DNA of 64,000 nucleotides from Aldersonia sp. NBC_00410 (GCF_026342035.1 NZ_JAPENM010000004.1:248001-312000); one strand, 5' to 3'. Numbered from the stretch's first letter, positions 1-9,210 are shown. Program-made: numbers and translations. Notes: generated by a model not told the origin, from the letters alone.

Positions 1-423
1 GTGCTGCTGCACCATCTGCTCCGGGTCCATCCGGTACACGTGATCCGCGCCGAACACCACGATGTACTCGGGGTCCTCGTCGTAGATCAGGTTCAGCGAC
101 TGCAGGATCGCGTCGGCGCTACCGGTGTACCAGCGCGGGCCGAGCCGCTGCTGCGCAGGCACCGGGGTGATGTACTCGCCGCCGAAGCCGGACAGCCGCC
201 AGGTCTGCGAGATATGCCGGTCCAGAGAGTGCGACTTGTACTGAGTGAGCACGCAGATTCGCAGATATCCGGCGTTGACCAGATTGCTGAGCACGAAGTC
301 GATCAACCGGTATGCACCGCCGAACGGGACGGCCGGCTTAGCCCGGTCCGCCGTCAGGGGGAACAGACGCTTCCCGGCACCCCCGGCGAGCACTATCCCG
401 AGCACATGCGGCTGGCTCCTCAC
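1..423 (-). CDS. glgC: Glucose-1-phosphate adenylyltransferase, N-terminal part
   Basis: Makes ADP-glucose from glucose-1-phosphate and ATP in the cytoplasm. This is the donor for glycogen and, in mycobacteria, for maltose-1-phosphate. Only the first 141 codons lie in the window; the gene runs off the left edge. Visible are the nucleotide-binding loop [13 protein letters not shown] (about residues 10-22), the segment [19 protein letters not shown], and [10 protein letters not shown] near the edge, all typical of GlgC. I chose the GTG at 423 because it gives the start known in mycobacterial homologues (a few residues before [10 protein letters not shown]). It is divergent from the glgM-type glycosyltransferase at 549, the arrangement of Rv1213/Rv1212c. 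Confidence 0.95.
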   Translation of the reverse strand, partial: MRSQPHVLGIVLAGGAGKRLFPLTADRAKPAVPFGGAYRLIDFVLSNLVNAGYLRICVLTQYKSHSLDRHISQTWRLSGFGGEYITPVPAQQRLGPRWYTGSADAILQSLNLIYDEDPEYIVVFGADHVYRMDPEQMVQQH

Positions 424-548
424 ACGTGCAAACCTATCGGCACGGCGTGGACCTCGCTAGCGATATGGACAGCGTTTTGCAATCGAATGGCTCACCTCCG
501 CAAAGCGGAACTGTCGCCCGGAGCCGCCAAGCGGACTACGTTTGATTC

Positions 549-1724
549 GTGCGAGTGGCGATGATGACGCGCGAGTATCCGCCCGAGGTCTATGGCGGCG
601 CCGGAGTGCACGTGACGGAGCTCGTCGCGCAGCTGCGCAGCCTTTGCGACGTCGACGTGCACTGTATGGGTCAACAACGCGAAGGCGCGGTCGTGCACAC
701 CCCCGATCCGGAACTGGCCAATGCCAACTCGGCGTTGCAGATCCTCTCGGCCGAGCTGCGCATGGCCAACGCGGCCGCAGGTGTCGACGTCGTGCACTCG
801 CACACCTGGTACGCAGGACTGGCCGGGCATCTGTCGGCGGCGTTGTACGACGTGCCGCACGTCCTCACCGCCCATTCACTCGAACCGCGCCGGCCCTGGA
901 AGGCCGAACAACTCGGCGGCGGCTACCGGGTGTCGTCCTGGTCGGAACGCACCGCCGTGGAGAACGCCGCTGCGGTGATCGCGGTGAGCGAAGGAATGCG
1001 GCTCGACGTGCTCGACGCATACCCGGCGCTCGATCCCGCCCGCGTGCACGTCGTGCACAACGGCATCGACACGCAGGCGTGGCACGGCGGTCCGCCCGCC
1101 GACGGGCAGCGGCAGGTGCTCGACGAACTCGGCGTGCGCCGGGATGCCCCCATCGCGGCCTTCGTCGGCCGGATCACGCGACAGAAAGGCGTGCAGCATC
1201 TCCTCGCTGCGGCAAGGGAATTCGACCCCGACATCGCCCTGGTGTTCTGCGCGGGTGCACCGGACACGCCCGAGATCGAGGCCGAGGTGCGCGCCGGAGT
1301 CGCCGAGTTGGCGCAACTGCGCGACAACGTCTACTGGGTGCGGGAAATGCTTCCGACCGAGCAGATCCGCGAAATAGTTTCCGCTGCAGATGTTTTCATC
1401 TGCCCGTCGGTGTACGAGCCGCTCGGCATCGTGAATCTCGAGGCGATGGCCGCGGAGACCGCGGTGGTCGCCTCCGATGTCGGCGGCATCCCCGAGGTCG
1501 TCGAGGACGGCGTCACCGGCGCGCTGGTGCATTACGACCCGGCCGACACCGATGCCTACGAGCACGCGCTCGCGCGAGCCGTGAACGAGGTCGCCGGGGA
1601 CCGCGAGCGGGCCGCCACGATGGGTCGCGCCGGGCGTGCCCGCGCGATCGAGGACTTCTCCTGGGCCGAGATTGCCCGGCAGACCGTGGCGATCTATTCC
1701 GACGTGGTCGCCAAGCACGGCTGA
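549..1724 (+). CDS. glgM: GT4-family glycosyltransferase, ADP-glucose:glucose-1-phosphate (maltose-1-phosphate) synthase type
   Basis: 391 residues, matching Rv1212c (GlgM, earlier called GlgA). It transfers glucose from ADP-glucose to glucose-1-phosphate, giving maltose-1-phosphate for the GlgE glucan pathway. The N-terminal PPEVYGGAGVHV loop is the nucleotide-sugar-binding start of GT-B enzymes. The C-terminal CPSVYEPLGIVNLEAMA (about residues 285-301) is the donor-site E-x7-E motif of GT4. The GTG start at 549 has no Shine-Dalgarno, but a TACGTT box (537-542) sits six bases upstream, so the transcript may be leaderless. The last 31 bases overlap the end of convergent rlmA. Next to glgC, as expected for this pathway. 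Confidence 0.92.
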   Translation: MRVAMMTREYPPEVYGGAGVHVTELVAQLRSLCDVDVHCMGQQREGAVVHTPDPELANANSALQILSAELRMANAAAGVDVVHSHTWYAGLAGHLSAALYDVPHVLTAHSLEPRRPWKAEQLGGGYRVSSWSERTAVENAAAVIAVSEGMRLDVLDAYPALDPARVHVVHNGIDTQAWHGGPPADGQRQVLDELGVRRDAPIAAFVGRITRQKGVQHLLAAAREFDPDIALVFCAGAPDTPEIEAEVRAGVAELAQLRDNVYWVREMLPTEQIREIVSAADVFICPSVYEPLGIVNLEAMAAETAVVASDVGGIPEVVEDGVTGALVHYDPADTDAYEHALARAVNEVAGDRERAATMGRAGRARAIEDFSWAEIARQTVAIYSDVVAKHG

Positions 1725-2569
1725 TCCACCGCACGGTAGCGAGTGACGAGCACCGAAGCGGTGACCTGCGAGGTTTCGCCGAGCGACTCGATCAGCCCGG
1801 ACCGACGGCTCGGATCACCGTGATGGGCCGAGGGCCCCATTCCGACCAGCGTGGCGACCTCGTTGCGGCGCAGTGTCATCGGGAACTCGACTGCTCGCCG
1901 GCCGATCTGCTCGAAGCGCCCGGCAAGTGACTCGTCGAGCCGGCGCTCCTTGTGCTCGTCCACTCGGACCATCTCGAGCGGTTCGATCAGCTCGCCGAGA
2001 TGGCGGGCCGTCGGGGTCACGACGACGAACATTGCGCCGGGCGCGAGCACCCGGGCGATCTCGGCGGCATTGCGCGGCGCGAAAACCGAAAGCACGACGG
2101 AGACGGCGCCGTCGCGGACCGGCAGTCCCTGCCACGCGTCGGCGACCACGGCGGCCGCCCGCGGGTGTGCCCGGGCGAGCCGACGGGCGGCGGGCTTGGA
2201 CACGTCGAGCCCGACGCCGATGCCGTCGGGCGCCGCATCGAGCACCCGGTTGAGGTAATAGCCGGTACCCGCCCCGATATCGAGCACCCGGACCGGTGTA
2301 CCGGCGTACTCCACGACCAGCTCGGCAAGTGCCGCCGCGATCGGCTCGTAGTGCCCGGCGGCGAGAAATCGCTGCCGCGCGTCGACCATTGCGACCGTGT
2401 CGCCGACCATCGGGGTGGAGCGCCCGGTGAGCAACGCGACGTAGCCCTGCTTCGCGATGTCGAAACTGTGTCCACGCGCGCACAGCAGGCGCTGCTCCTG
2501 CGCAGTCAGCGACTCGGAGCACACCGGGCAACGCAGCAGATCGACCGCCGACGACAAGGCAACGGTCAC
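1694..2569 (-). CDS. rlmA: 23S rRNA (guanine) N1-methyltransferase, RlmA/TlrB family
   Basis: 291 residues. The N-terminus holds a zinc ribbon (C14, C17, C30, H34, in CPVC and CARGH). The Rossmann methyltransferase fold follows, with the SAM loop LDIGAGTGYY at about 96-105. These two parts in this order mark the RlmA family, which methylates G745 or G748 in helix 35 of 23S rRNA; TlrB-type members give tylosin or mycinamicin resistance. Which guanine is modified cannot be read from sequence. The gene converges on glgM and overlaps its last 31 bases. It is separated from the next leftward gene (2642) by that gene's terminator, so it needs its own promoter. Confidence 0.85.
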   Translation of the reverse strand: MTVALSSAVDLLRCPVCSESLTAQEQRLLCARGHSFDIAKQGYVALLTGRSTPMVGDTVAMVDARQRFLAAGHYEPIAAALAELVVEYAGTPVRVLDIGAGTGYYLNRVLDAAPDGIGVGLDVSKPAARRLARAHPRAAAVVADAWQGLPVRDGAVSVVLSVFAPRNAAEIARVLAPGAMFVVVTPTARHLGELIEPLEMVRVDEHKERRLDESLAGRFEQIGRRAVEFPMTLRRNEVATLVGMGPSAHHGDPSRRSGLIESLGETSQVTASVLVTRYRAVDQPCLATTSE

Positions 2570-2584
2570 AACGCCGCCGTGGAC

Positions 2585-2625
2585 AAAAAAGAGCCCCGTA
2601 TCCCGCGGCGCGGTCTACGGGGCTC
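2585..2625 (-). terminator. Rho-independent terminator of the DUF3117 gene
   Basis: Perfect 10-bp inverted repeat GAGCCCCGTA / TACGGGGCTC (2591-2600 and 2616-2625) with a 15-base loop. Read leftward it is followed by six T (2585-2590, seen as AAAAAA on the plus strand). It starts 16 bases past the stop of the DUF3117 gene and ends before the rlmA start at 2569. It is one of the few classical stem-plus-U-tract terminators in this GC-rich window. Confidence 0.9.
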
Positions 2626-2641
2626 GCCGGCGGGATCTCCG

Positions 2642-2809
2642 CTAGCTGGTGACACCCTTGAGTTCATCGCCCAGAGCCGCGGCTTCCTCGGGGGTCAGTT
2701 CGACGACCAGACGTCCTCCACCCTCGAGTGGAACCCGCATGACGATCCCCCGACCTTCCTTGGTTGCCTCGAGGGGACCATCCCCAGTGCGGGGCTTCAT
2801 GGCCGCCAT
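2642..2809 (-). CDS. DUF3117 small protein (Rv1211-like)
   Basis: 55 residues, beginning MAAMKPRTGDGPLEATKEGR and ending GDELKGVTS. This is the highly conserved actinobacterial DUF3117 family, represented by Rv1211 at the same place in M. tuberculosis; its function is unsettled in my knowledge. The start ATG at 2809 has a purine-rich GGGAG about five bases upstream. A second ATG lies three codons on. A strong intrinsic terminator follows, so it is probably a short monocistronic transcript, which suggests high expression. Family assignment is secure; role unknown. Confidence 0.93.
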   Translation of the reverse strand: MAAMKPRTGDGPLEATKEGRGIVMRVPLEGGGRLVVELTPEEAAALGDELKGVTS

Positions 2810-2953
2810 CCTCAACTCCCTCCGGATCTGCGTCGGTAATTCGACGCCTTTCGATTCCTCATCGGCCCGTCCCAGGACGAGCCTCGACCAACCATTCTTC
2901 CCTATCCCAACAAAGCGCGGGTATCGAGTCCATAATGTCGCCGCGCCGAGCGG

Positions 2954-3544
2954 TTAAGGTCCGGCCCCCGCGCTCGCGGCGACGCCAGTATCGACCCAGC
3001 AATCGACCAGGTGGTCGTTCACGATCCCAGTGGCCTGCATCAGCGCGTAAGCCGTGGTCGGACCCACGAATGCGAAGCCACGACGCCGCAACTCCTTGGC
3101 CATCGCTACCGACTCGGGAGTGGTCGCGGGGACGTCTGCGGGTTCACCCGGACGCCGATGCGAGGCCGGCGCGAACGACCACAACAGGGTGGCGAGGTCG
3201 GTGTCGAGATCGAGCACCGCACGCGCATTGTTCACCGCCGCGCGGACCTTGGCCCGGTTGCGCACGATGCCGGCATCGGCGAGCAGACGCTGCTCGTCCG
3301 ATTCGCCGAAGCGGGCCACGGTCTCGACGTCGAAACCGGCGAACGCGGCGCGGAACGCCGGGCGCTTGCGCAGGATGGTCAGCCACGAGAGACCCGACTG
3401 AAAGGCCTCGAGACAGATCCGCTCGAACAGCGCGTCACGCCCGTGCACCGGCCTGCCCCACTCGGTGTCGTGGTAGTCGAGGTTCAGCTGCGCCGACAGC
3501 GCCCACGGGCAACGAACCCGGTCGTCGGTCATCGCGACGGTCAC
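2954..3544 (-). CDS. tag: DNA-3-methyladenine glycosylase I
   Basis: 196 residues. Removes 3-methyladenine from alkylated DNA (base excision repair). Family landmarks are the N-terminal CPWALSAQ, then YHDTEWGRPVHGRDALFE with the catalytic-pocket Glu and Trp, LEAFQSGLSW, and the C-terminal FVGPTTAYALMQATGIVNDH. One or more Cys/His near both termini form the zinc snap in E. coli Tag: here C12, and C181 after the terminal VNDHLVDC segment. The GTG start overlaps the stop of the divIVA-like gene as GTGA (3541-3544), implying translational coupling. Equivalent to Rv1210. Confidence 0.93.
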   Translation of the reverse strand: MTVAMTDDRVRCPWALSAQLNLDYHDTEWGRPVHGRDALFERICLEAFQSGLSWLTILRKRPAFRAAFAGFDVETVARFGESDEQRLLADAGIVRNRAKVRAAVNNARAVLDLDTDLATLLWSFAPASHRRPGEPADVPATTPESVAMAKELRRRGFAFVGPTTAYALMQATGIVNDHLVDCWVDTGVAASAGAGP

Positions 3545-3849
3545 GACCGGCGTTCCGGTGCCGGCTCGGCGGAAAGCTCCTGTACCTGGGCCCGCAGCGC
3601 GTCGATCTCCGCCGCGAGCCGATCCAACGCCCAGTCGACCTCACCGGACTTGTAGCCACGCAGCGTCTGCTGAAAACGCAGCGCGCGCACGTCGGTCCCG
3701 GTGACGTTCTCGGCGGGTAGCACGGTGGCGGTCGTGCCGCGCGGCAGCGGACCGAGTTCCTCGGACCGGCCGAAGACCACGCTGGCCAGCGCGAAGAGGG
3801 CCGCCGCGACGACAGCGACGATCAGTACGTACAGCAGCATCGTCAGCAT
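3541..3849 (-). CDS. Membrane-anchored DivIVA-domain protein (Rv1209-like)
   Basis: 102 residues. Residues 1-27 form one hydrophobic helix (MLTMLLYVLIVAVVAAALFA), so the protein is anchored in the cytoplasmic membrane. After a short linker, LRFQQTLRGYKSGEVDWALDR matches the start of DivIVA domains, which bind curved membrane and recruit polar growth or division proteins. A short heptad-like region follows (LAAEIDALRAQVQEL) and could form a coiled coil. It lies between gpgS and tag as in M. tuberculosis, with a four-base overlap with tag. A specific partner cannot be inferred. Confidence 0.82.
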   Translation of the reverse strand: MLTMLLYVLIVAVVAAALFALASVVFGRSEELGPLPRGTTATVLPAENVTGTDVRALRFQQTLRGYKSGEVDWALDRLAAEIDALRAQVQELSAEPAPERRS

Positions 3850-3901
3850 GGCGTCGATCCTGCCAGCTACCGCCGACAGCCGAACCGCGACAGGACCGGG
3901 A

Positions 3902-4840
3902 TCAGCTGCGCAGCGTGTTCATCGGCGGGCGGTCGGACAGCGACACGTCGGTGCTGGCCGGGACGAACGACCCCTGTTCGATCGGGAACTGCGTCAGCGG
4001 GGCGCCGGAGTCCGGCACGCCACAGCGACCCAGGATCGTGCCGACGATCTGCCTGCTCATCGCACCGAGCTCGTTCAGCGGCCGGTTGCGATGTTTGCGC
4101 ACCCCGAGGTTGACCTGCCCGATCGCAGACAACCCGAGCCGGTCGTAGGTGTCGAGCAACAGGCCGATCTCCACCCCGTAGCCGGGCGCGAACGGCACCG
4201 CACTCAGCAGTTCTCGGGTGCCGGCGTACTCGCCGCCGAGCGGCTGCAGGACGCTGGATAGGTCCGGCCGCAGCGCGGCAAGCATCGGGCGGGCGACCAG
4301 CTCGGTCACCCGGCCGCCGCCGTTCGCGTCCTCGTTTCCACCGACCTTCAGCGGGCGCCGGTAATAGCCCTTCACCAGGTGGATTCCCTCGGCGGTGAGC
4401 AGCGGGCCGAGCAGGTTCGGCACGAACGAGGGATCCGGATCGATCAGGTCGGCGTCTATGAAGGCGACCAGGTCGCCGCTCGTCGCCGCGAGCGAGCGCC
4501 ACAGCACCTCGCCCTTGCCCGGTACCGGAGCCAGCTCCGGCACCGCCTCCTCCCGGTTGACCACCGTGGCGCCGGCCGCGCTCGCCCGGGCCGCCGTCGC
4601 GTCGATGGAGCCGGAGTCGAGGACGACCAGCTCGTCGACCAGGCTGCCGAGCAGCGGGCGGATCGTCTCGATCACGCCGGCCACCGTCGATTCTTCGTTC
4701 AACGCGGGGAGCACCACCGAGACGGTGCGTCCCTTCTTTGCTGCCACCAATTCCCGGATTTTCCAGGACGGTGCATCCCAGGTGTTCGCCTCGGCCCAGT
4801 AGCGGTGTGCTGGGCGGTTCTCGATGTCGGTAACGGTCAT
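3902..4840 (-). CDS. gpgS: Glucosyl-3-phosphoglycerate synthase
   Basis: 312 residues. Joins NDP-glucose to 3-phosphoglycerate, the first step of methylglucose lipopolysaccharide synthesis. GT-A landmarks: VSVVLPALNEEST (about residues 41-53), LDSGSIDAT, the metal-binding FIDADLIDPDP (DxD-like), YYRRPLKV, GGGRVTELVARP and GYGVEIGLL. Each has a direct counterpart in Rv1208. An upstream in-frame extension exists, but the ATG at 4840 fits homologues and overlaps the folP2 stop as ATGA (4837-4840). Co-transcription with folP2 is expected. Confidence 0.95.
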   Translation of the reverse strand: MTVTDIENRPAHRYWAEANTWDAPSWKIRELVAAKKGRTVSVVLPALNEESTVAGVIETIRPLLGSLVDELVVLDSGSIDATAARASAAGATVVNREEAVPELAPVPGKGEVLWRSLAATSGDLVAFIDADLIDPDPSFVPNLLGPLLTAEGIHLVKGYYRRPLKVGGNEDANGGGRVTELVARPMLAALRPDLSSVLQPLGGEYAGTRELLSAVPFAPGYGVEIGLLLDTYDRLGLSAIGQVNLGVRKHRNRPLNELGAMSRQIVGTILGRCGVPDSGAPLTQFPIEQGSFVPASTDVSLSDRPPMNTLRS

Positions 4841-5724
4841 GCCAAACCTCGCAGGGTGTGTGCCGGCCTGCGGGCACCGATGATCGCAGCGACCATATCG
4901 ACAACGCGGCGCGTCTGAGCCACTTCGTGCACGCGGAAGACCCGCGCGCCACCCGCGGCCGCCATCGCCGTCGCTGCCAAGGTGCCCTCCAACCGCTCGT
5001 CGAGTGCTACCCCAAGAGTCTCCCCGATAAAGTCTTTGTTGCTCAGGGCCATAAGGACTGGCCACCCGGTGTTTACAAGAACGTCCACTCGCCGCAACAA
5101 CTCGAGCCCGTGATAGGTGTTTTTCCCGAAATCGTGCGTCGGGTCGATGAGAATTGCGTCCTTCGGCACACCGAGTTCGCACGCCCGTTCGGCGGCTGAG
5201 ACAACCTCGGCGAGCACCTGGGCGACCACGTCGTCATAGCGCACCCGATGTGGTCGGGTGCGCGGCACCGCGCCACCGGTGTGGCTGCAGACGATGCCCG
5301 CTCCATGTTCGGCCGCGACCACGACCAGGTCCGGGTCCGCACCCGCCCAGGTGTCGTTGATCAGGTCCGCGCCCTCGGCGACGGCCCGGCGAGCGACCTC
5401 ACCGCGCCAGGTATCGACGCTGATCAGGAGGTCGGGATACTTCGCCCGGATCGCCGCCACGAACGGCACCACGCGACGCGCTTCCTCGGCCGCGTCGACC
5501 ACGTCGCCCGGACCCGCCTTCACACCCCCGATGTCGACCAGATCGGCGCCCTCGCCGACCGCACGGTCCACCGCGGCCATCGCCGCCGCATCGCTGAAGG
5601 TGGCGCCACGGTCGTAGAACGAGTCCGGCGTGCGATTGACGATCGCCATCACCAGCGCGCGATCCGTCGCGACGGGCTTGCCGCACAGCGTGCCGGCAGC
5701 GGATACCGAGAACATGCTCCCCAT
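4837..5724 (-). CDS. folP2: Dihydropteroate synthase-like protein FolP2
   Basis: 295 residues, TIM-barrel DHPS fold. Present are VNRTPDSFYDRG (about residues 30-41), SVDTWRGEVA, LINDTWAG, CSHTGG, DPTHDFGKNT and the C-terminal RVHEVAQTRR. The usual DHPS loop with STRPG after DIGG is replaced by DIGGVKAGPG, as in mycobacterial FolP2, which is reported not to act as a dihydropteroate synthase. Its reaction is therefore uncertain. It sits directly before gpgS with an ATGA overlap, so a role linked to methylglucose lipopolysaccharide or envelope metabolism is possible. The start ATG gives MGSMFSV. Confidence 0.92.
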   Translation of the reverse strand: MGSMFSVSAAGTLCGKPVATDRALVMAIVNRTPDSFYDRGATFSDAAAMAAVDRAVGEGADLVDIGGVKAGPGDVVDAAEEARRVVPFVAAIRAKYPDLLISVDTWRGEVARRAVAEGADLINDTWAGADPDLVVVAAEHGAGIVCSHTGGAVPRTRPHRVRYDDVVAQVLAEVVSAAERACELGVPKDAILIDPTHDFGKNTYHGLELLRRVDVLVNTGWPVLMALSNKDFIGETLGVALDERLEGTLAATAMAAAGGARVFRVHEVAQTRRVVDMVAAIIGARRPAHTLRGLA

Positions 5725-5775
5725 GGAAGCACGCCGCCGGCTTTACCCGGACCTCAGCTCGGCGCTGCCCGAGCG

Positions 5776-7536
5776 TCAGCCCTTCGGCAGCTTGCCCGCG
5801 GCGACCTCGTCGGCGTAGCCCTCGTAGGCCTCGACATAGCCGTCTGCCCGCCCCTTCAGCACATACAGTTCGGAGTCGTCGTCCTGCTCGAATCCCTGTT
5901 TACGCAACTCGACCTTCTTGCTCTTGAACGTCGAGGTCTGCTCCAGTGAATCGACGACCCGGATGAACAGCGGGACCGCGTACTCGGGCAGCGCATCGAA
6001 CAGCTGCGAGGCCACTGCCGCGCCGTCGAACTTCTCGCTCTCGTGCAGGGTCACCGCCGCCATGCCCGCCTTGCCGTCCGCGCCCTCGACCGCGACGCCG
6101 TAGACAACCGCCTCGTCGACCGAGTCGACCTTGCCGAAGGCGGACTCCACCTCGGTGGTGGCGACGTTCTCACCCTTCCAGCGGTACGTGTCACCGAGCC
6201 GGTCGACGAACGCGACGTGGAACCAACCCTGCCTGCGCACCAGGTCGCCGGTGTCGAACCAGCAGTCGCCCTCGTCGAATCCGTCGCGCACGAGCTTCGA
6301 TTCGGTGGCCTCGTCGTCGGTGTACCCGTCGAACGGTGTCCGGTCGGTGACTTTGGCCAGCAGCAACCCGACCTCGCCTCGATCGACCCGGCGGAGCTTG
6401 CCGTCGTCGCCGCGGCGCGGCTTGCCGCTCTCCTCGTCGTACTCGACGACGGCGTGCGGCAGCGGACACAGCCCGGCGGTGCGGTCCACATTCAGCGCGT
6501 TGACGAACGCGATGTTCGCCTCGCTCGCTCCGTAGAACTCCACCACCCGGCTGATCCCGAAGCGCTGTTTGAACTCGTCCCAGATGTCGGCGCGCAGCCC
6601 ATTGCCCACCATGAGCCGCACGCCATTGTTGCGGTCCGATTCCCGCGGCGGCTGATTGAGCAAATACCGGCACAGCTCGCCGATGTAGACGAAGCCCGTT
6701 GCACCGTCGCGCTCGGCGTCGTCCCAGAACTTCGTCGCCGAGAACTTGCGCCCGAGCGCGAATGTCGCGCCGCCCGCAAGCACCGACGAGAGGGCCACCG
6801 TCAATGCGTTGTTGTGATAGAGCGGCAGGCAGCAATACAGCACGTCCTTGCCGTCCAGTCGCGTTGCGAGACTGCCCAGCCCGGACATGCTCTGCAGCCA
6901 GCGGCCGTGTGTCATGACGCTGGCCTTCGGCATCCCCGTGGTGCCGGAGGTAAAGATCAGGAAGGCCCGGTCGCGGCCGAGTATCTGGGCGCACACCGTG
7001 GGGTCGTCGGTCGACGCGTGCCCGGCCGCGGCCTCGATCTCGGCGGTGTCCACCTCGTTGCCGGGTTCGCGGTCCAGGGATTCCAGCGCATCGCGGCACT
7101 CTTCGCCGTAGATGAGCAGCCGCGCCTCGAGCAGTTCGATGCTGTGCTCGAGCACCTCACCGCGCTGATTGTGGTTGAGCAGTCCGGCGGTCGCGCCCAG
7201 CTTCACGATCGCGAGCACCAACAGCAACGTCTCGGGCCGGTTGTGCCGGAGCACGCCGACCACGTCGCCACGCTCGACGCCCCGGTCGGCGAGCACATGC
7301 GCGAGCTGATTCACCTTCGCGTTCGCCTCGCCGTAGCTGAACGCCTCGCCCTCGAAGCGCAGGAAATCGCGCTCCGGATGCCGGTGCGCGGCCCGCTGAA
7401 ACTCCAGCCCGACCGACCACTTGCTGTCCCGGCCCTTCAGCAACCCGAGCGCGCCGACGGCCATCCCGGGCAAATCGGGTATCACCGCCGGCAGGCGCTT
7501 CGCGATGTCGAGCACTCCGACGGTGTGCGAGCTCAT
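5776..7536 (-). CDS. fadD6: Long-chain acyl-CoA synthetase FadD6
   Basis: 586 residues. Activates long or very-long fatty acids to acyl-CoA. The AMP-binding core is LIFTSGTTGMPKASVMTH (about residues 196-213), followed by VEFYGASEAN, DTGDLVRRQGWFHVAFVDR and the terminal region FKSKKVELRKQGF with the adenylation lysines. It resembles Rv1206. I placed the start at ATG 7536, not at an upstream arginine-rich extension, because AGGAGG lies nine bases before it and the ATG overlaps the LOG-gene stop as ATGA. Part of the leftward run from dapE down to tag. Confidence 0.93.
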   Translation of the reverse strand: MSSHTVGVLDIAKRLPAVIPDLPGMAVGALGLLKGRDSKWSVGLEFQRAAHRHPERDFLRFEGEAFSYGEANAKVNQLAHVLADRGVERGDVVGVLRHNRPETLLLVLAIVKLGATAGLLNHNQRGEVLEHSIELLEARLLIYGEECRDALESLDREPGNEVDTAEIEAAAGHASTDDPTVCAQILGRDRAFLIFTSGTTGMPKASVMTHGRWLQSMSGLGSLATRLDGKDVLYCCLPLYHNNALTVALSSVLAGGATFALGRKFSATKFWDDAERDGATGFVYIGELCRYLLNQPPRESDRNNGVRLMVGNGLRADIWDEFKQRFGISRVVEFYGASEANIAFVNALNVDRTAGLCPLPHAVVEYDEESGKPRRGDDGKLRRVDRGEVGLLLAKVTDRTPFDGYTDDEATESKLVRDGFDEGDCWFDTGDLVRRQGWFHVAFVDRLGDTYRWKGENVATTEVESAFGKVDSVDEAVVYGVAVEGADGKAGMAAVTLHESEKFDGAAVASQLFDALPEYAVPLFIRVVDSLEQTSTFKSKKVELRKQGFEQDDDSELYVLKGRADGYVEAYEGYADEVAAGKLPKG

Positions 7537-8099
7537 TCTCGGTTTCCTCCTGGTCCGGCGGCGACGGCGCACGCGTCCAGCGCGGTGGCGACGTCGGACG
7601 TCCGGATCAGGCGCTGCAACGCCCGGTCCCCGACGAAGCGACGCTCCCGCAAACCGTCGAGCCAGTCGAGCAGTCCGCGGTAATGCTCGAACGGGTCGAG
7701 CAGCACCACCGGCTTCGCGTGCATACCCAAGTACCCAGCGGTCCAGGTTTCAAAAAGTTCCTCGAGCGTGCCGATCCCGCCGGGCAGCGTGATGAACGCG
7801 TCCGCGCGGTCCTCCATGATCTGCTTGCGCTGGCGCATCGTGTCGGTGACGACGAGTTCGTCCGCCAGGGTGTCGGCGACCTCGCGGTGCACGAGCTGTT
7901 TGGGGATAACGCCGACGGTGTGCGCGCCAGCGGCTCGTGCCGCGTCGGCGAGCGCACCCATCATCGAGACGTTGCCGCCGCCGGAAACGAGCTGCCAGCC
8001 GCGGCGGCCGATCTCGGTGCCGAGTGCGGCTGCGAGGTCGAGACATTCGCGGTCGTCGGTGCCCGACGCGCAATACACACAGATCGACAGCGAAGCCAC
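7533..8099 (-). CDS. LOG-family nucleoside 5'-monophosphate phosphoribohydrolase (Rv1205-like)
   Basis: 188 residues. Lysine-decarboxylase-like Rossmann fold of the LOG family, which cleaves cytokinin riboside 5'-monophosphates or related nucleotides to the free base and ribose-5-phosphate. Signature: SGGGNVSMMGALADAA (nucleotide site, about residues 39-54) and the catalytic PGGIGTLEELFETWT (about 106-120). Rv1205 of M. tuberculosis is a homologue whose product, a cytokinin, accumulates when the proteasome fails. The stop overlaps the fadD6 start (ATGA). The physiological base released is not visible from sequence. Confidence 0.9.
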   Translation of the reverse strand: MASLSICVYCASGTDDRECLDLAAALGTEIGRRGWQLVSGGGNVSMMGALADAARAAGAHTVGVIPKQLVHREVADTLADELVVTDTMRQRKQIMEDRADAFITLPGGIGTLEELFETWTAGYLGMHAKPVVLLDPFEHYRGLLDWLDGLRERRFVGDRALQRLIRTSDVATALDACAVAAGPGGNRE

Positions 8100-8117
8100 A
8101 CGGTCAGGGTAGTCGGA

Positions 8118-9200
8118 TCACGCGCTGAGGTAGCCGCGCAGCACCTGCTCGGCGGCCACGATCCGGTCGATGCGGACATGCTCGTCGCGCTTGTGGGCGA
8201 AGTTCGGGTCGCCCGGTCCGTAGTTCACCGCGGGGATGCCGAGCGCGGCGAAGCGCGCCACGTCCGTCCAGCCGTACTTTGCCCGCACCTCACCGCCGGC
8301 CGCGGCGATCAGGTCCGCGGCGGCGGGCGCGCCGAGCCCCGGCAACGCCCCCGCTGCCGCGTCGGTGCGCTCGAGTTCGACGTCGAGGCCGTCGAGCACC
8401 TCGCGGACGTGTTCGGTCGCCGCCTCGATCGTGCGGTCCGGCGCGAACCGGAAGTTGACGTCGAGTTCGGCGACATCGGGCACAACGTTGCCTGCTACGC
8501 CGCCGTCGATCCGGACCGCGGACAGGCCTTCGCGATAGACGCAGCCGTCGATGTCCACCTGGCGCGGCGCGTACTCGGCCAGCCGGGTGAGCACCGGAGC
8601 CAGACGATGAATCGCGTTGTCGCCCAGCCACGATCGCGCCGAGTGCGCCCTGGTGCCGTGTGCGCGCACCCGCATACGCAGCGTGCCCTGACAACCCGCC
8701 TCGATCCACCCATCGGAGGGCTCACCGAGCACCGCGACGTCACCACGCAACCACTCCGGCAGTTCGCGCTCGATCCGGCCGAGACCGTTGAACTCGGCCG
8801 CGATCTCCTCGCAGTCGTAGAAGATCAGCGTCAGGTCGTGCGCCGGGTCGGTGATGGTGGCGGCCAGGTGCAGGAACACCGCGTCGCCGGACTTCATGTC
8901 CGCGGTGCCGCAGCCGTACATCACGTCGACGCCGTCGAGGCTCGCGCGCCGACTCGGCACGTTGTCCGCGATCGGCACCGTATCGAGATGCCCGGCGAGA
9001 ATCACCCGGCTCGGCCGGCCCAGGTTGGTGCGGGCGAGCACCGCGTCCCCGTTGCGGAGCACCTCGAACACGGGCGCCTGGGCGCGCAGCGCAGATTCCA
9101 CGACATCCGCGATCTCGGCCTCGTCGCGCGACTCGCTTGCGATGTCGACCAACGCGGCGGTCAGCGCAACCGGGTCGGCGTGCAGATCGAGTGTGTTCAC
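8118..9200 (-). CDS. dapE: Succinyl-diaminopimelate desuccinylase
   Basis: 360 residues from the GTG at 9200. Zinc-dependent M20 hydrolase that releases LL-diaminopimelate in lysine and peptidoglycan synthesis. Metal-site motifs: [12 protein letters not shown] (His, Asp), [17 protein letters not shown] (catalytic and bridging Glu), then [15 protein letters not shown] and the C-terminal [10 protein letters not shown]. The peptide [19 protein letters not shown] aligns with the start of the mycobacterial enzyme, which is why the 22-residue upstream extension was dropped. Companion genes dapD and dapC lie 5 and 12 kb away in this window. Confidence 0.95.
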   Translation of the reverse strand: MNTLDLHADPVALTAALVDIASESRDEAEIADVVESALRAQAPVFEVLRNGDAVLARTNLGRPSRVILAGHLDTVPIADNVPSRRASLDGVDVMYGCGTADMKSGDAVFLHLAATITDPAHDLTLIFYDCEEIAAEFNGLGRIERELPEWLRGDVAVLGEPSDGWIEAGCQGTLRMRVRAHGTRAHSARSWLGDNAIHRLAPVLTRLAEYAPRQVDIDGCVYREGLSAVRIDGGVAGNVVPDVAELDVNFRFAPDRTIEAATEHVREVLDGLDVELERTDAAAGALPGLGAPAAADLIAAAGGEVRAKYGWTDVARFAALGIPAVNYGPGDPNFAHKRDEHVRIDRIVAAEQVLRGYLSA

Positions 9201-9210
9201 GCCGCCCACC

